From positions 806,001 to 870,000 of the forward strand of contig QKMZ01000003.1 of NCBI GenBank assembly GCA_003242885.1: a DNA stretch of 64,000 nucleotides, given 5' to 3'. This DNA comes from Candidatus Melainabacteria bacterium (GTDB lineage: Bacteria; Cyanobacteriota; Vampirovibrionia; Obscuribacterales; Obscuribacteraceae). The notes under the pieces were generated by a model. That model was not told the origin of the DNA and did not search any database. It was given only the letters and a program-made list of their open reading frames with translations. A program made the translations under genes and the position numbers. Of this stretch, positions 51,605 to 59,863 are shown piece after piece. The first letter of the stretch is position 1. Each line of letters begins with the position of its first letter.

Positions 51605-51853
51605 CTATTGGTAGCTGTCTAGTTCCTTGCGCTGCTCAATGGCTCGCCAAACAAAGGTTCCCAGTGCACTTCCAAGCACTGCAGGAATCAGCCCGCAAAT
51701 CAATAGAATCTCTAAGTTATTGAGATCGAAGGGATTTTTCGGACCGTCCACTGGAGCGATCAAAATGCACCATCCGGCAGCCGCGCCGCACAGAAAGAAG
51801 ATGACCGCACAGGCAACACCTATTATGATTTGCGGCAACAGTTTCTGATTCAT
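51605..51853 (-). CDS. Small two-helix membrane protein of unknown function
   Basis: The 82-residue protein has two hydrophobic segments, residues about 8-33 (IIIGVACAVIFFLCGAAAGW) and 48-70 (ILLICGLIPAVLGSALGTFV), with a short loop between. I recognise no family. It converges on the Mrp gene, 48 bp away. Confidence 0.65.
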   Translation of the reverse strand: MNQKLLPQIIIGVACAVIFFLCGAAAGWCILIAPVDGPKNPFDLNNLEILLICGLIPAVLGSALGTFVWRAIEQRKELDSYQ

Positions 51854-51947
51854 GAGCGCATCTTTCTAGCCGAGTTCTACTACTTCGATTTTACACGGCC
51901 GCCAAATCCTGCTTCGAAGGCTTCAAAATTTGGGCTAATATGTCCTC

Positions 51948-52661
51948 ATGCCTGAATTGACTAAAAAGACGTGGATAATGCTTTTCGTCGTATTAACGGC
52001 GATATCGATACCAACGTTCTTAGGTGCAAGAGGATTTGCGCGCATCGAAGTGGCCGAGGCGCAGCGCGGTTACTTGATGGCATTGAAAAAACAAATTCAA
52101 ATCGCCTCAGCAGCTGAAGAAATCTCCAAATCAGGCAATGATGTCGCCCTTTATTTGGTGCCGTATTTCAAAGACCACGACGAAATACTAGGTTCGCGAT
52201 TAAAGGAAAACCTGGCAGATTTGCCGAAACGGAAAAAAGAGCTGACTGAGTTGATCGGAGCGCTGCCGACAAATGAGACGATCAAGGTCAGCGAACTTTC
52301 AACCGAAATTGTCAAATCGGCAAAAGAGGTTCAATCAGCAATTGATTCTCCGAAGAGCAATCTGCCTGAAGACAAACAGCGTCAGCTCTTAAAGGACTTG
52401 CGCACCAATTCTGACGATCTGCGCAAAGAAGTGCAGTCGATTCGCGCCAAAGAAATGTCATTGCTAGATTCGATGGCCAATGTAAAACTCAAATCCGGCG
52501 CGACAATGCTGGGTTTGGTTTTCCTCGGTTTATTAAACGCCATAACTAGCTGCATTGCGTTTTGGATGGTCGGAGTCAGAGTAAGCCCAGAGGCAAAATC
52601 ATCATCTACGAATGATTCGGCAGGCACTAAAACTGAGGGCACAGGCGACGCGACCGGCTAA
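51948..52661 (+). CDS. Membrane protein with periplasmic helical domain
   Basis: There is a helix at residues 8-28 (WIMLFVVLTAISIPTFLGAR), a mostly helical extracytoplasmic region (residues 30-180) rich in Lys, Glu and Leu, and a second helix at about 190-212 (MLGLVFLGLLNAITSCIAFW), then a Ser/Thr/Gly-rich tail. This topology is like the sensor half of chemoreceptors or four-helix-bundle sensors, but no signalling domain follows. I recognise no family. No ribosome-binding site is clear. Confidence 0.65.
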   Translation: MPELTKKTWIMLFVVLTAISIPTFLGARGFARIEVAEAQRGYLMALKKQIQIASAAEEISKSGNDVALYLVPYFKDHDEILGSRLKENLADLPKRKKELTELIGALPTNETIKVSELSTEIVKSAKEVQSAIDSPKSNLPEDKQRQLLKDLRTNSDDLRKEVQSIRAKEMSLLDSMANVKLKSGATMLGLVFLGLLNAITSCIAFWMVGVRVSPEAKSSSTNDSAGTKTEGTGDATG

Positions 52662-52720
52662 ATGAGAGACAACCCAAAGAATTTTGATTTTTGTCACTTA
52701 AAACGCCTAACGCGAAGGTC

Positions 52721-52748
52721 TTGCACGACGATCTGAATTCGCTATGAT
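52721..52748 (+). promoter_or_regulatory. Likely recN promoter
   Basis: TTGCAC (52721-52726) and TATGAT (52743-52748) are separated by 16 bp, about 60 bp upstream of the recN start. This is the best sigma-70-type match that I noticed in the window. Confidence 0.5.
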
Positions 52749-52807
52749 ATTGCCGGTAGGGGCATGGGCTCCTGCGAACAAAAGATATCCGACTCTATAT
52801 ACGGTGC

Positions 52808-54505
52808 ATGTTAGAAAGTCTCGAAATCAAAGATTTTGCTCTGATCGAACAGATCAAAATTGACTGGTCAAATGGTCTAAATATCCTTACAGGCGAGACC
52901 GGCGCCGGCAAATCGATTGTAATGGACGCACTGAGTGCGGTGCTCGGCGGCAAAGTCGGAGCGCAGTTCATCAGAATCGGCTGCGAGCGATCAAAGATTG
53001 AAGCAACATTTCGACCGACACCACGGGTGGAAGCATGGTTGAAGCAGGAAGATTTGATTGACGAAGATTCAAAGTCTCTTGTAGTCAGCCGCGAGATCAC
53101 TAAAACAGGTTCGAAGGTCCGCATCAACGGCACCACCGTAAACCATTCAGTTCTGCAAGAACTTCGTGCATTATTGATCACTGTTCATGCCCAGCACGAG
53201 GCGCGAACATTGATGTCTCCACAGTCTCAGCTCGAAATGCTGGACAGCCTGGGCAGCGACGTTCACCGCAAAGTCATCGACGAAGTGCGCACCCTTTTTG
53301 CACAGAGAAAAGAACTTCTGGCCGAACTATCCGAGCTGGAAATTTCAGAACAGGAAAGAACCAGACGGCTGGATTTTGCCACGTTCCAACTTGAAGAATT
53401 GAATGAAGCAAATCTTGCTGACCCTGATGAAGACGAGCATTTGAGTGCCGAGCACAACAAACTTGCCCATGCTCAAACTTTGGAAGAATCTGTAAATTTA
53501 GCCAGGGCTCTATTGAACGGCGATGGCGACAGCGACGGTAAGCCTGCTATAGACAGCCTGCAGGAAGCTCTAGCGGGACTGGAGAAGGCGGAAAGATTCG
53601 ATCCTGAATTAAGCGCAGCGACAGAACCCCTAAAAACAAGCTTGTTCCACCTCGAGGAAAGCCTCGCAGAACTGCGCCGCTACAAAGACACTCTGGACAG
53701 CGATCCTGAGGCTCTCAATCACCTGGAATCGCGCCTGTCGGTAATCACCGGCATCAAAAAGAAGTATGGACCCACGCTAGCAACGGCGATTGAAACAAGA
53801 GAGTCGCTGAAAATTGAAATCGACAATTTGACACGCTCCAGCGAGAAGATTGAGGAGATTAAGGTTGAAGCAGAACAGCTTTACCAGCGTCTAATCAAAA
53901 TTGCCGAGAAGTTGTCAGAGTCCAGGAAAAAATTAGCTGCCGACCTCGGCGCGAGGGTTCAAAAAGAACTCAGAGACCTTGGCATGGAGCGCGCCGCCTT
54001 TCGTATTGAAATAGAAACTTTGAGCGAACCCACCGCAGTGGGCGTCGACAAATTAGAGTTTCAAATAGCGCCAAACCCCGGTCTGCCGGCTCAATCTCTG
54101 GCCAAAATCGCCTCAGGCGGCGAACTTTCCAGAATCATGCTGGCGGTCAAATCTATTTTTGCAGCAGGCGACCATGTTCCGACTGTCATATTCGATGAAA
54201 TCGACACCGGCATGAGCGGCAAGGCCCTGCAAGCGGTAAGAGATAAGCTGGCTGTGCTTTCCAAATCCCACCAGATCCTTTGTATTACCCACCAGCCAAT
54301 TATTGCGGCCGTGGCAGACAGCCATATTGAAGTTGCCAAACGTCAAACAGCGAAGGAAACAAACGTCAGTGTGAAGACCTTGAAAGGCGATGAGCGCCTC
54401 AAACAACTGGCGCAAATGGCGTCTGGAGAAGGCGACACCAAAGCCGCACTGGACTTCGCGCGTGCACTAATTGCCCAGGCGAATCAAATAAGACCGGCAA
54501 TTTAG
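52808..54505 (+). CDS. recN: DNA repair protein RecN
   Basis: RecN is an SMC-like ATPase acting in double-strand-break repair. The N-terminal Walker A GETGAGKSIVMDAL lies near residue 30, after the family start LESLEIKDFALIEQIKIDW. A long coiled coil occupies residues about 155-390. The C-terminal ABC signature IASGGELSRIMLAVKSIF lies near residue 435 and Walker B VIFDEIDTGMSG near residue 460, then LCITHQPIIAA. Length is 565 residues, as usual. Confidence 0.97.
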   Translation: MLESLEIKDFALIEQIKIDWSNGLNILTGETGAGKSIVMDALSAVLGGKVGAQFIRIGCERSKIEATFRPTPRVEAWLKQEDLIDEDSKSLVVSREITKTGSKVRINGTTVNHSVLQELRALLITVHAQHEARTLMSPQSQLEMLDSLGSDVHRKVIDEVRTLFAQRKELLAELSELEISEQERTRRLDFATFQLEELNEANLADPDEDEHLSAEHNKLAHAQTLEESVNLARALLNGDGDSDGKPAIDSLQEALAGLEKAERFDPELSAATEPLKTSLFHLEESLAELRRYKDTLDSDPEALNHLESRLSVITGIKKKYGPTLATAIETRESLKIEIDNLTRSSEKIEEIKVEAEQLYQRLIKIAEKLSESRKKLAADLGARVQKELRDLGMERAAFRIEIETLSEPTAVGVDKLEFQIAPNPGLPAQSLAKIASGGELSRIMLAVKSIFAAGDHVPTVIFDEIDTGMSGKALQAVRDKLAVLSKSHQILCITHQPIIAAVADSHIEVAKRQTAKETNVSVKTLKGDERLKQLAQMASGEGDTKAALDFARALIAQANQIRPAI

Positions 54506-54625
54506 TACTGATTGGCGCCAGTTCAATAAATTCGATCGAAAGCCGCACAGGATGTAACCAAACTAACCGTTTGGCGTTGACACAATGGCGAGCTATTAAA
54601 TAAAATGGGCCTTCGACGCTAAGAT

Positions 54626-54697
54626 TGGGGTGTCGCCAAGCGGTAAGGCAGCTGGTTTTGGTCCAGCCATTCTGAGGTTCGAATCCTTGCACCCCAG
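54626..54697 (+). tRNA. tRNA-Gln (anticodon TTG)
   Basis: A 72-nt cloverleaf can be drawn: acceptor TGGGGTG / CACCCCA with discriminator G, D arm with AGCGGTAA, anticodon stem GCTGG / CCAGC with loop TTTTGGT (anticodon TTG), and T arm with TTCGAAT. There is no variable-arm expansion and no encoded CCA. It lies between recN and the L25 gene in the same orientation. Confidence 0.95.
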
Positions 54698-54703
54698 CTC
54701 TTA

Positions 54704-54726
54704 CTCCTCCGTTTTGAGGGGAGTTT
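54704..54726 (+). terminator. Weak hairpin after tRNA-Gln
   Basis: CTCCTC / GAGGGG (one T-G pair) with loop CGTTTT follows the tRNA by a few bases, with AGTTTATC behind it. It may be a terminator or a processing signal; the T run is short. Confidence 0.35.
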
Positions 54727-54769
54727 ATCGTCCGCTTTAGGCTTACGTATTTATAAGGATCTTTTGGTC

Positions 54770-55384
54770 ATGGACAAGATTAAGTTGGCGGTCGCTGCTC
54801 GCGAAGACAAAACACCGAGACAGCTGAGAAGGGAAGCAAAAATCCCTGCGACTCTCTACGGTCCCGGCCAGCCGTCTGAAAACGTACAAATAGACGCCAA
54901 AGAATTTTCCCGTTTGCCAAAAGGCGCCTACTCCCACGTTATCGAGCTGGAGACCGGTAAGGGCAAAATCAATGCCATTATCCGTGACGTTCAGCGCAGA
55001 GGCACAACCCACGAAGTTCTCAACGTAGAACTCTATCGCGTAGCTCTCGACCGCAAATTGACTGTGACCGTACCTCTGAAGTTCATCGGCGTGTCGACTG
55101 CAGTAACTATCGAAGGCGGACAACTGATCGAAGTTTTCCAAGACGTAGAAATCGAATGCTTGCCGGGCGACATTCCTGACTTTATCGAAGCAGATGTCTC
55201 CTTGATCACAGAAATCGACCAAGGTCTGCACTTCGGCGAATTGAAAATCTCCGACAAGATCAAAATTCTCAACCCGGAAGACGAAGTCGTCGCCCGCGTT
55301 GTCGCGAAGAAAGCAGCGGCAGGTGAAGCCGGTGCATCGAGCGAAGGCGCAGCAACTCCAGAACCGGCAGCAGCAGCTTCCTAA
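54770..55384 (+). CDS. rplY: 50S ribosomal protein L25 (Ctc form)
   Basis: L25 binds 5S rRNA. The N-terminal L25 domain (residues 1-92) shows REDKTPRQLRREAKIPATLY and LNVELYRVALDRKLTVTVPL. The C-terminal TL5/Ctc beta domain follows (VSTAVTIEGGQLIEVFQDVE), with an Ala/Glu-rich tail. The two-domain form of 204 residues is the Ctc type. I chose the ATG at 54770, with AAGGA 10 nt upstream. A strong terminator follows. Confidence 0.95.
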   Translation: MDKIKLAVAAREDKTPRQLRREAKIPATLYGPGQPSENVQIDAKEFSRLPKGAYSHVIELETGKGKINAIIRDVQRRGTTHEVLNVELYRVALDRKLTVTVPLKFIGVSTAVTIEGGQLIEVFQDVEIECLPGDIPDFIEADVSLITEIDQGLHFGELKISDKIKILNPEDEVVARVVAKKAAAGEAGASSEGAATPEPAAAAS

Positions 55385-55407
55385 TTCTGCAACGCAAGAA
55401 AATTCTG

Positions 55408-55436
55408 AAAACGCACTGCTCAAGCGGTGCGTTTTT
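55408..55436 (+). terminator. Rho-independent terminator after the L25 gene
   Basis: AAAACGCAC and GTGCGTTTTT form a strong stem (about 9 bp) around TGCTCAAGCG, ending in a T run. It lies 24 bp after the stop codon. Confidence 0.9.
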
Positions 55437-55466
55437 GTTTTCTGCAAATGGGTGACATAAGATTCT

Positions 55467-55562
55467 AAGGAATCGCCTGATAGATTTTTTCAGGATTAGG
55501 CGGTGAGAGCTTCTCTGGAATCGACTGCTGCAGTTTCTCAGGAATCGGCCGTCTGAGCTTCT
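55467..55562 (-). repeat. Four 24-bp degenerate tandem repeats at the 3' end of the kinase gene
   Basis: Four 24-bp units occupy 55467-55490, 55491-55514, 55515-55538 and 55539-55562. On the minus strand, one frame reads them as four variants of K-L-x-x-x-I-P-E (for example KLQQSIPE, KLSPPNPE) followed by a stop at 55465-55467. The kinase reading frame ends at 55538, inside the array and in a different frame. Confidence 0.8.
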
Positions 55563-56740
55563 TTTGGTTGCAATTTGTCTTGCGGATCACGCTGGTCCTT
55601 CTGGACTTGGTCCCTCGGACGTTCCTGTTTCTCCTGTGCTTCCTGTCTCGCCAGCTCGGCGGTTCTTTTTTTTTCCGTGTCGCTCTTGCCGGTCTTTTCG
55701 TCGGCAACAGGCAGTCGAACAGTGAATGTAGAACCCTTGTTCAATTCACTTTCAAGATCAATGCTGCCGCCATGCGCCTTGATTATAGTCAAAGCAATAG
55801 CCAACCCAAGACCGGTTCCACCGCCATATATACGGCTTTTCACACGAGAACGCTCAACTCTATAAAATCGATCGAAAATCCTTTGTTGGTCAGCAGGAGC
55901 GATACCAATACCGGTATCAATTACGCGGATGATTGCTTGATTGTTGCTCAGGCGCAAAGTAACAGTGACCTTTCCACCTGCCTGCGTAGCTTTGATCGCA
56001 TTGTTTGTCAGATTGAGAAAAACTTGTTTGAGCCGGTCACTATCAGCAAAGACAAAGATTGGCTGACTAGGCATGATGAACTGAATTTCGATCTGCTCCG
56101 GAGCAATTACCGTGACGGTATCTTCGACTGATGCAAGAACATCACGAGCGTCGATAACTTCCTGCTGATTGATGATTGCTTGTCCAGCGTCTGCACGAGC
56201 CAATTGCAGCAAGTCAGATACCAGTCGAATCAGTCGACCCGATTCATCGGAAATAGTCTGCAAGGCTTCTGCAAGAAGATGCCCATCGATGCTCTGTCCG
56301 CGACGCAAGAGAAGTTTGGTGTATCCCTGGATAGAAGTAAGTGGTGTACGCAATTCATGGCTCGCGTCAGCAACGAATTGGCATTGAATGTTGAGCGATT
56401 CTTCCAATCGATTGAGCAGTTTATTGAAGGCCTTGCGCAACTCCGCCGTCTCGAAGAGCTCGTTAGGCTCGACTTCAAGCCTTTGGCGAATGTCCATGTT
56501 AGCCAGTTTGGTTGTTGCCTGAAGCAACTGCCTGAGAGGAATAAGAATGATGCCTGAGAGAAACCAGTTGATGGCGATAAGTACTGGAATCAGAGGTAAG
56601 TACCAAAGGATGTCGCTAAACCTTGCTCCATTCGTGCCGACAACGATGAGATGACAAATAACAACAGGCACAACACTGGACAAAGACATAACGAGCGTCA
56701 TCCGCGCCCGCATTGATTTCGTCCATTCGGCCTTGAGCAT
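55538..56740 (-). CDS. Sensor histidine kinase
   Basis: Two membrane helices (residues about 15-33 and 42-70) are followed by a HAMP linker, then the H box DASHELRTPLTSIQGYTKLL near residue 125, N box NLTNNAIKAT near residue 245, G1 DTGIGIA, F box FDRFYR and G2 GGTGLGLAIALTI. There is almost no extracytoplasmic loop, so the signal may be sensed in the membrane. The last 55 residues are Gln/Glu/Lys/Arg-rich (QEAQEKQERPRDQVQKDQRD). A run of nine A residues on the coding strand (55666-55674) lies just after the catalytic domain, and a repeat array in another frame follows. No response regulator is adjacent. Confidence 0.92.
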   Translation of the reverse strand: MLKAEWTKSMRARMTLVMSLSSVVPVVICHLIVVGTNGARFSDILWYLPLIPVLIAINWFLSGIILIPLRQLLQATTKLANMDIRQRLEVEPNELFETAELRKAFNKLLNRLEESLNIQCQFVADASHELRTPLTSIQGYTKLLLRRGQSIDGHLLAEALQTISDESGRLIRLVSDLLQLARADAGQAIINQQEVIDARDVLASVEDTVTVIAPEQIEIQFIMPSQPIFVFADSDRLKQVFLNLTNNAIKATQAGGKVTVTLRLSNNQAIIRVIDTGIGIAPADQQRIFDRFYRVERSRVKSRIYGGGTGLGLAIALTIIKAHGGSIDLESELNKGSTFTVRLPVADEKTGKSDTEKKRTAELARQEAQEKQERPRDQVQKDQRDPQDKLQPKEAQTADS

Positions 56741-56882
56741 TGAGAATTCCCTCAGAGAGGCAATTTTACCCTGACAGTTGTCAAAATTGGCTGATTTAGC
56801 CAGTTAGAAGAAATAGAGCGTTGAGTGAAGCACCGGAAAAGGAGCCGCATGCGGCTTGCCTAAAGGAAATCCACAACGCCTA

Positions 56883-57683
56883 TCAACGTTTTAATATGCC
56901 CAAAAATTGGGAGTGCACAAGTCCATTTGAAATCAGACAACTGCCTTTGTAGACAGACTTGCCGCCCGACAAATCGCTGAACTGCCCGCCGGCTTCCTCA
57001 ACGATTATCTTCATGGGCGCGAGATCCCAGACTTTCACACCGACCTCTAGATGAGCCTCAGCCTTACCTTCAAAGACATGCGCAAAGCCGAGATAGTCCC
57101 CAAACCCTCTTTGGCGGACTGTATTCTTCACAAGCTCTGCAAATGAATCCCAGAGCCCCATTGCCTGTACGCGATTCAAAGCACCAAAATTAAATTGGGC
57201 ATTCTTGATCTCAGAAATTTCTGAGACCTTGATTCTTTTGCCATTCCGAAAGGCTCCTGAGCCTTTCTCTGCCCAAAAAATCTCATCGGCTGCCGGATTG
57301 TACACAACCCCTAAAACAATCTCGCCATCCTTTTCAAGGGCAAGCAAAGTCGAGAAAATCGGCACCGCTCGAGCATAGTTATAAGTACCATCGATGGGGT
57401 CGATTATCCAGCGACGACCTTTTGAAAGCGGCGCATCGTCGCCGCCTTCTTCCTCGCCAAGAATTGCGTCCTGAGGAAATTTATCAGCAATTGATTCGCG
57501 AATAAGGCGCTCGCATTGCTTGTCAGCAGCAGTCACAGGGGTGCCATCAGACTTCTCTTCGACCGCAATATTGCGATCGAAATGATTCAAAGCAGCTTCG
57601 CCTGCACGCTGACAAATATCAAGAGCAAAGGTGAGCTCTGGAGATATATCAACATCGGGCATCGAAAATTTGAAGGGTGCCAT
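56883..57683 (-). CDS. Inositol monophosphatase family phosphatase (HisN-like)
   Basis: This is a magnesium-dependent phosphatase. Metal-site motifs are ILGEEEGGDDAP near residue 75, WIIDPIDGTYNYAR near residue 92, and VWDLAPMKIIVEEAGGQF near residue 213 (WDxAP). Lengths and motifs fit histidinol-phosphatase-type (HisN) or inositol-phosphatase members; the substrate cannot be decided. I chose the ATG at 57683 (MAPFKFSM) with GGA upstream; an ATG at 57662 or TTG at 57728 are alternatives. Confidence 0.88.
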   Translation of the reverse strand: MAPFKFSMPDVDISPELTFALDICQRAGEAALNHFDRNIAVEEKSDGTPVTAADKQCERLIRESIADKFPQDAILGEEEGGDDAPLSKGRRWIIDPIDGTYNYARAVPIFSTLLALEKDGEIVLGVVYNPAADEIFWAEKGSGAFRNGKRIKVSEISEIKNAQFNFGALNRVQAMGLWDSFAELVKNTVRQRGFGDYLGFAHVFEGKAEAHLEVGVKVWDLAPMKIIVEEAGGQFSDLSGGKSVYKGSCLISNGLVHSQFLGILKR

Positions 57684-57770
57684 CTTGAAATCCGAGCTGA
57701 CGCCAGGCTGGTGCCCAACGAGAGCCAATTGCTCACCTTTTCGCTTGACAAATTTGCATAGCTAAGCTGA

Positions 57771-57801
57771 AACTCCCGTCAGCATGTGACTGCCGGGAGT
57801 T
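57771..57801 (-). terminator. Hairpin after the SLH-protein gene
   Basis: AACTCCCG / CGGGAGTT form a perfect 8-bp stem, extended by CAG / CTG inside. Read on the minus strand it follows the SLH gene by 44 bp. The T run (GTTTC) is short. Confidence 0.65.
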
Positions 57802-57844
57802 CCTGTAGATCAGATCTAAGCGAGTAGAGAGAATCCGTTCGTTC

Positions 57845-58408
57845 TTAGAACAAGTATTGGTAGATACCACGTGCACCACGGTACACGCCGACACCAATAT
57901 CACGTACGTCGATCGCTGTTCCCTTTACCACGCGCTCCCAGAGGAAGCCCTTTTGTCGCTCAGCATAAGCAAGTCTCATGTCTTGCTCAATATTCTTCTC
58001 TTCAACAGCGCGCATTCTAGCTTCTAAGCTATCAACGCGAGCCTTGAGGTGGTTGAGTTCACCACGGAACTCTTCCAACAAGGCAGCAAATTTTTCCAAA
58101 TCCGCTTTATCAGCTTTGAGTGCAAGCCTTTCGGTAATGCACTGTTCGTATTTATAAAGCGCCGCAGCCAATTCAAAACGTGTGGTGGATTTTTGTCCAC
58201 GATAAGTTCTGTCTGGGTAACCAACGAGGATGTGGCAAGGGCTGTTTACGAGCTCCTTGAGGGCGTTGTATGCCCATTCATTTCCAACAACATCAGTCAG
58301 TTCGCTGACATTACTAGCACCCTGCGCATAAGCAGCAGACGTATTGACTAAGGTGCTCGCACTTACGGCAACTAATGCGGTAAGTAAGGTTGCAAACCCC
58401 TTCTTCAT
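57845..58408 (-). CDS. Exported SLH-domain protein with coiled coil
   Basis: A signal peptide (ATLLTALVAVSASTLVNTSA, cleavage near AYA-QG) precedes one S-layer-homology domain of the cyanobacterial porin type: ELTDVVGNEWAYNALKELV, then GYPDRTYRGQKSTTRFELAA. A coiled coil follows (residues about 90-140, LEEFRGELNHLKARVDSLEA). In cyanobacterial porins this N-terminal unit binds peptidoglycan and a beta barrel follows; here the barrel is missing and the protein ends after about 187 residues. The ATG at 58408 has GGAG upstream. It may tether envelope layers. Confidence 0.87.
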   Translation of the reverse strand: MKKGFATLLTALVAVSASTLVNTSAAYAQGASNVSELTDVVGNEWAYNALKELVNSPCHILVGYPDRTYRGQKSTTRFELAAALYKYEQCITERLALKADKADLEKFAALLEEFRGELNHLKARVDSLEARMRAVEEKNIEQDMRLAYAERQKGFLWERVVKGTAIDVRDIGVGVYRGARGIYQYLF

Positions 58409-58896
58409 AGTAGTAATCACTCCTTCGCAATGACCTGAATCTAACGAAAGCATCATAGCCTACATATTCCAGTCAGTAGTAGTGGTAAAACGTGCAATTT
58501 GAAACACGTGTTTAAAGTATCGTTGAAAAACCGCGTCTGGTGCCGAAAAGCCGGAGCTTAAAAAACGCTAATATTTTAAGCAAAGGGCACCAAAAATATA
58601 TCAGTTAGAAATCCCGAGACGCAGGGCACGCCTTATTTCCTGGCAACCAATTATCAAGAACTCAAATTCTCCCGCGGTACTGAATCTTTATCGGACTGAG
58701 CTCCTTGCAATCGCGCTACTATATATGGTGCGCCCCGCCGATGGTATCAAATACGGAGACACTGGAAAGCGGGATGACAGGCTCGTGAGATTTGATTGCG
58801 AACCAAAGTCCGGCGTAAGTTAACTAGCAGCAAAGAAAATCCCATCGTTATAATGAATTGTCGACAGCACTTCAAATTCAGCAGTTAAGCCAAGTT
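58409..58896. other. Divergent intergenic region SLH gene / gatD
   Basis: This 488-bp gap holds a nested hairpin (58538-58592) and a TATAAT box at 58849-58854 that would start a transcript just before the gatD ATG. I see no gene. Confidence 0.5.
58538..58592. promoter_or_regulatory. Nested double stem-loop
   Basis: An outer stem TGGTGCC / GGCACCA (7 bp, perfect) encloses an inner stem GCTTAAAA / TTTTAAGC (8 bp, perfect, 10-nt loop). It could be part of a 5' untranslated RNA or a small RNA. Strand is unknown. Confidence 0.45.
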
Positions 58897-59613
58897 ATGG
58901 AATTACGGATCGCTCATTTATACGCTCGCTTTCTCAATATCTATGGTGACAGGGGCAATATCATCGCCCTCACACAACGAGCAAAATGGCGCAATATCGA
59001 AGTCACAGTTAGTCCAATCGGATTGGACCAAGAAGCTGATCCAGAATATTTCGACCTCTACTTTATCGGCGGCGGTCAAGATAAACAGCAGCAAATCATT
59101 GCGCAAGATCTAGTCAAGCGCGCCAAGCAATTGAAAACCGCAGTCGACAACGGCGCTGCATTCCTCACAATCTGTGGTGGCTATCAGCTTCTCGGTCACT
59201 ATTACAAACCTCATGAAGGTGAAGAGCTGAAAGGTATCTCGCTTATCGATGCTTATACAGTTGCCGGAAATCGACGCATGATCGGCAATGTACTCATCAG
59301 GCGCAGCGACGAGTCGACTCTTGTCGGCTTCGAAAACCACAGCGGCAAAACATATCTTGGCAAAGATGTTCAACCACTCGGCAAAGTTGTGGTCGGCAAC
59401 GGAAACAATGGAGAAGATGGTGGGGAAGGTGCGCAAAGCGGCAAAGTCTATGGCACATACTTGCATGGCTCCTTGCTGCCTAAAAATCCACAATTTTGCG
59501 ACCAGCTTATTTCCCAAGCTTTGAGCCGACGATATGGCGATGTCCAACTCGATGCCCTAGACGACGCCCTGGAAAATCAAGCCCACAAACGCGCTCTCAG
59601 CCTACCGGCATAA
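58897..59613 (+). CDS. gatD: Type 1 glutamine amidotransferase, GatD-like
   Basis: GatD supplies ammonia from glutamine to MurT, which amidates the D-Glu of lipid II; related CobB/CobQ domains act in cobalamin synthesis. The start MELRIAHLYARFLNIYGDRG matches GatD. The nucleophile Cys lies in AFLTICGGYQLLGHYY near residue 94, and the catalytic His in GTYLHGSLLPKNP near residue 190. No MurT gene is adjacent. I chose the ATG at 58897; a TTG at 58858 would lie at the likely transcription start. Confidence 0.87.
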   Translation: MELRIAHLYARFLNIYGDRGNIIALTQRAKWRNIEVTVSPIGLDQEADPEYFDLYFIGGGQDKQQQIIAQDLVKRAKQLKTAVDNGAAFLTICGGYQLLGHYYKPHEGEELKGISLIDAYTVAGNRRMIGNVLIRRSDESTLVGFENHSGKTYLGKDVQPLGKVVVGNGNNGEDGGEGAQSGKVYGTYLHGSLLPKNPQFCDQLISQALSRRYGDVQLDALDDALENQAHKRALSLPA

Positions 59614-59634
59614 CTTTTCAGAACTTGACCAGCT

Positions 59635-59712
59635 TTCTGAAATCGAATCGTTATCGATTCGGTTCCAAAAGTCGTGTTCTGAAATCGAATCGATAACGAT
59701 TGAGTTCCAAAA
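59635..59712. repeat. Paired copies 5 and 6 of the dispersed element in a 36-bp direct repeat
   Basis: Two 36-bp units (59635-59670 and 59677-59712) match at 32 of 36 positions, both starting TTCTGAAATCGAATCG and ending GTTCCAAAA. Their centres are TTAT and ATAA, so the 16-bp element (59645-59660, 59687-59702) is in opposite orientations while the flanks are direct. They lie 22 bp after gatD. Confidence 0.85.
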
Positions 59713-59863
59713 CGAGTTATTTCAAGCCTGGTCGGCAGTAGAGCCGGCCCCCTTGCGGAACCCAGATTAAATCTGTTACATTAAATTGTAAAGTAGCAAC
59801 TTTTATTACCTTTACTACTGATCTATAGTGCATCTACAACACTTACTAGGCGGACCTTTTTTT

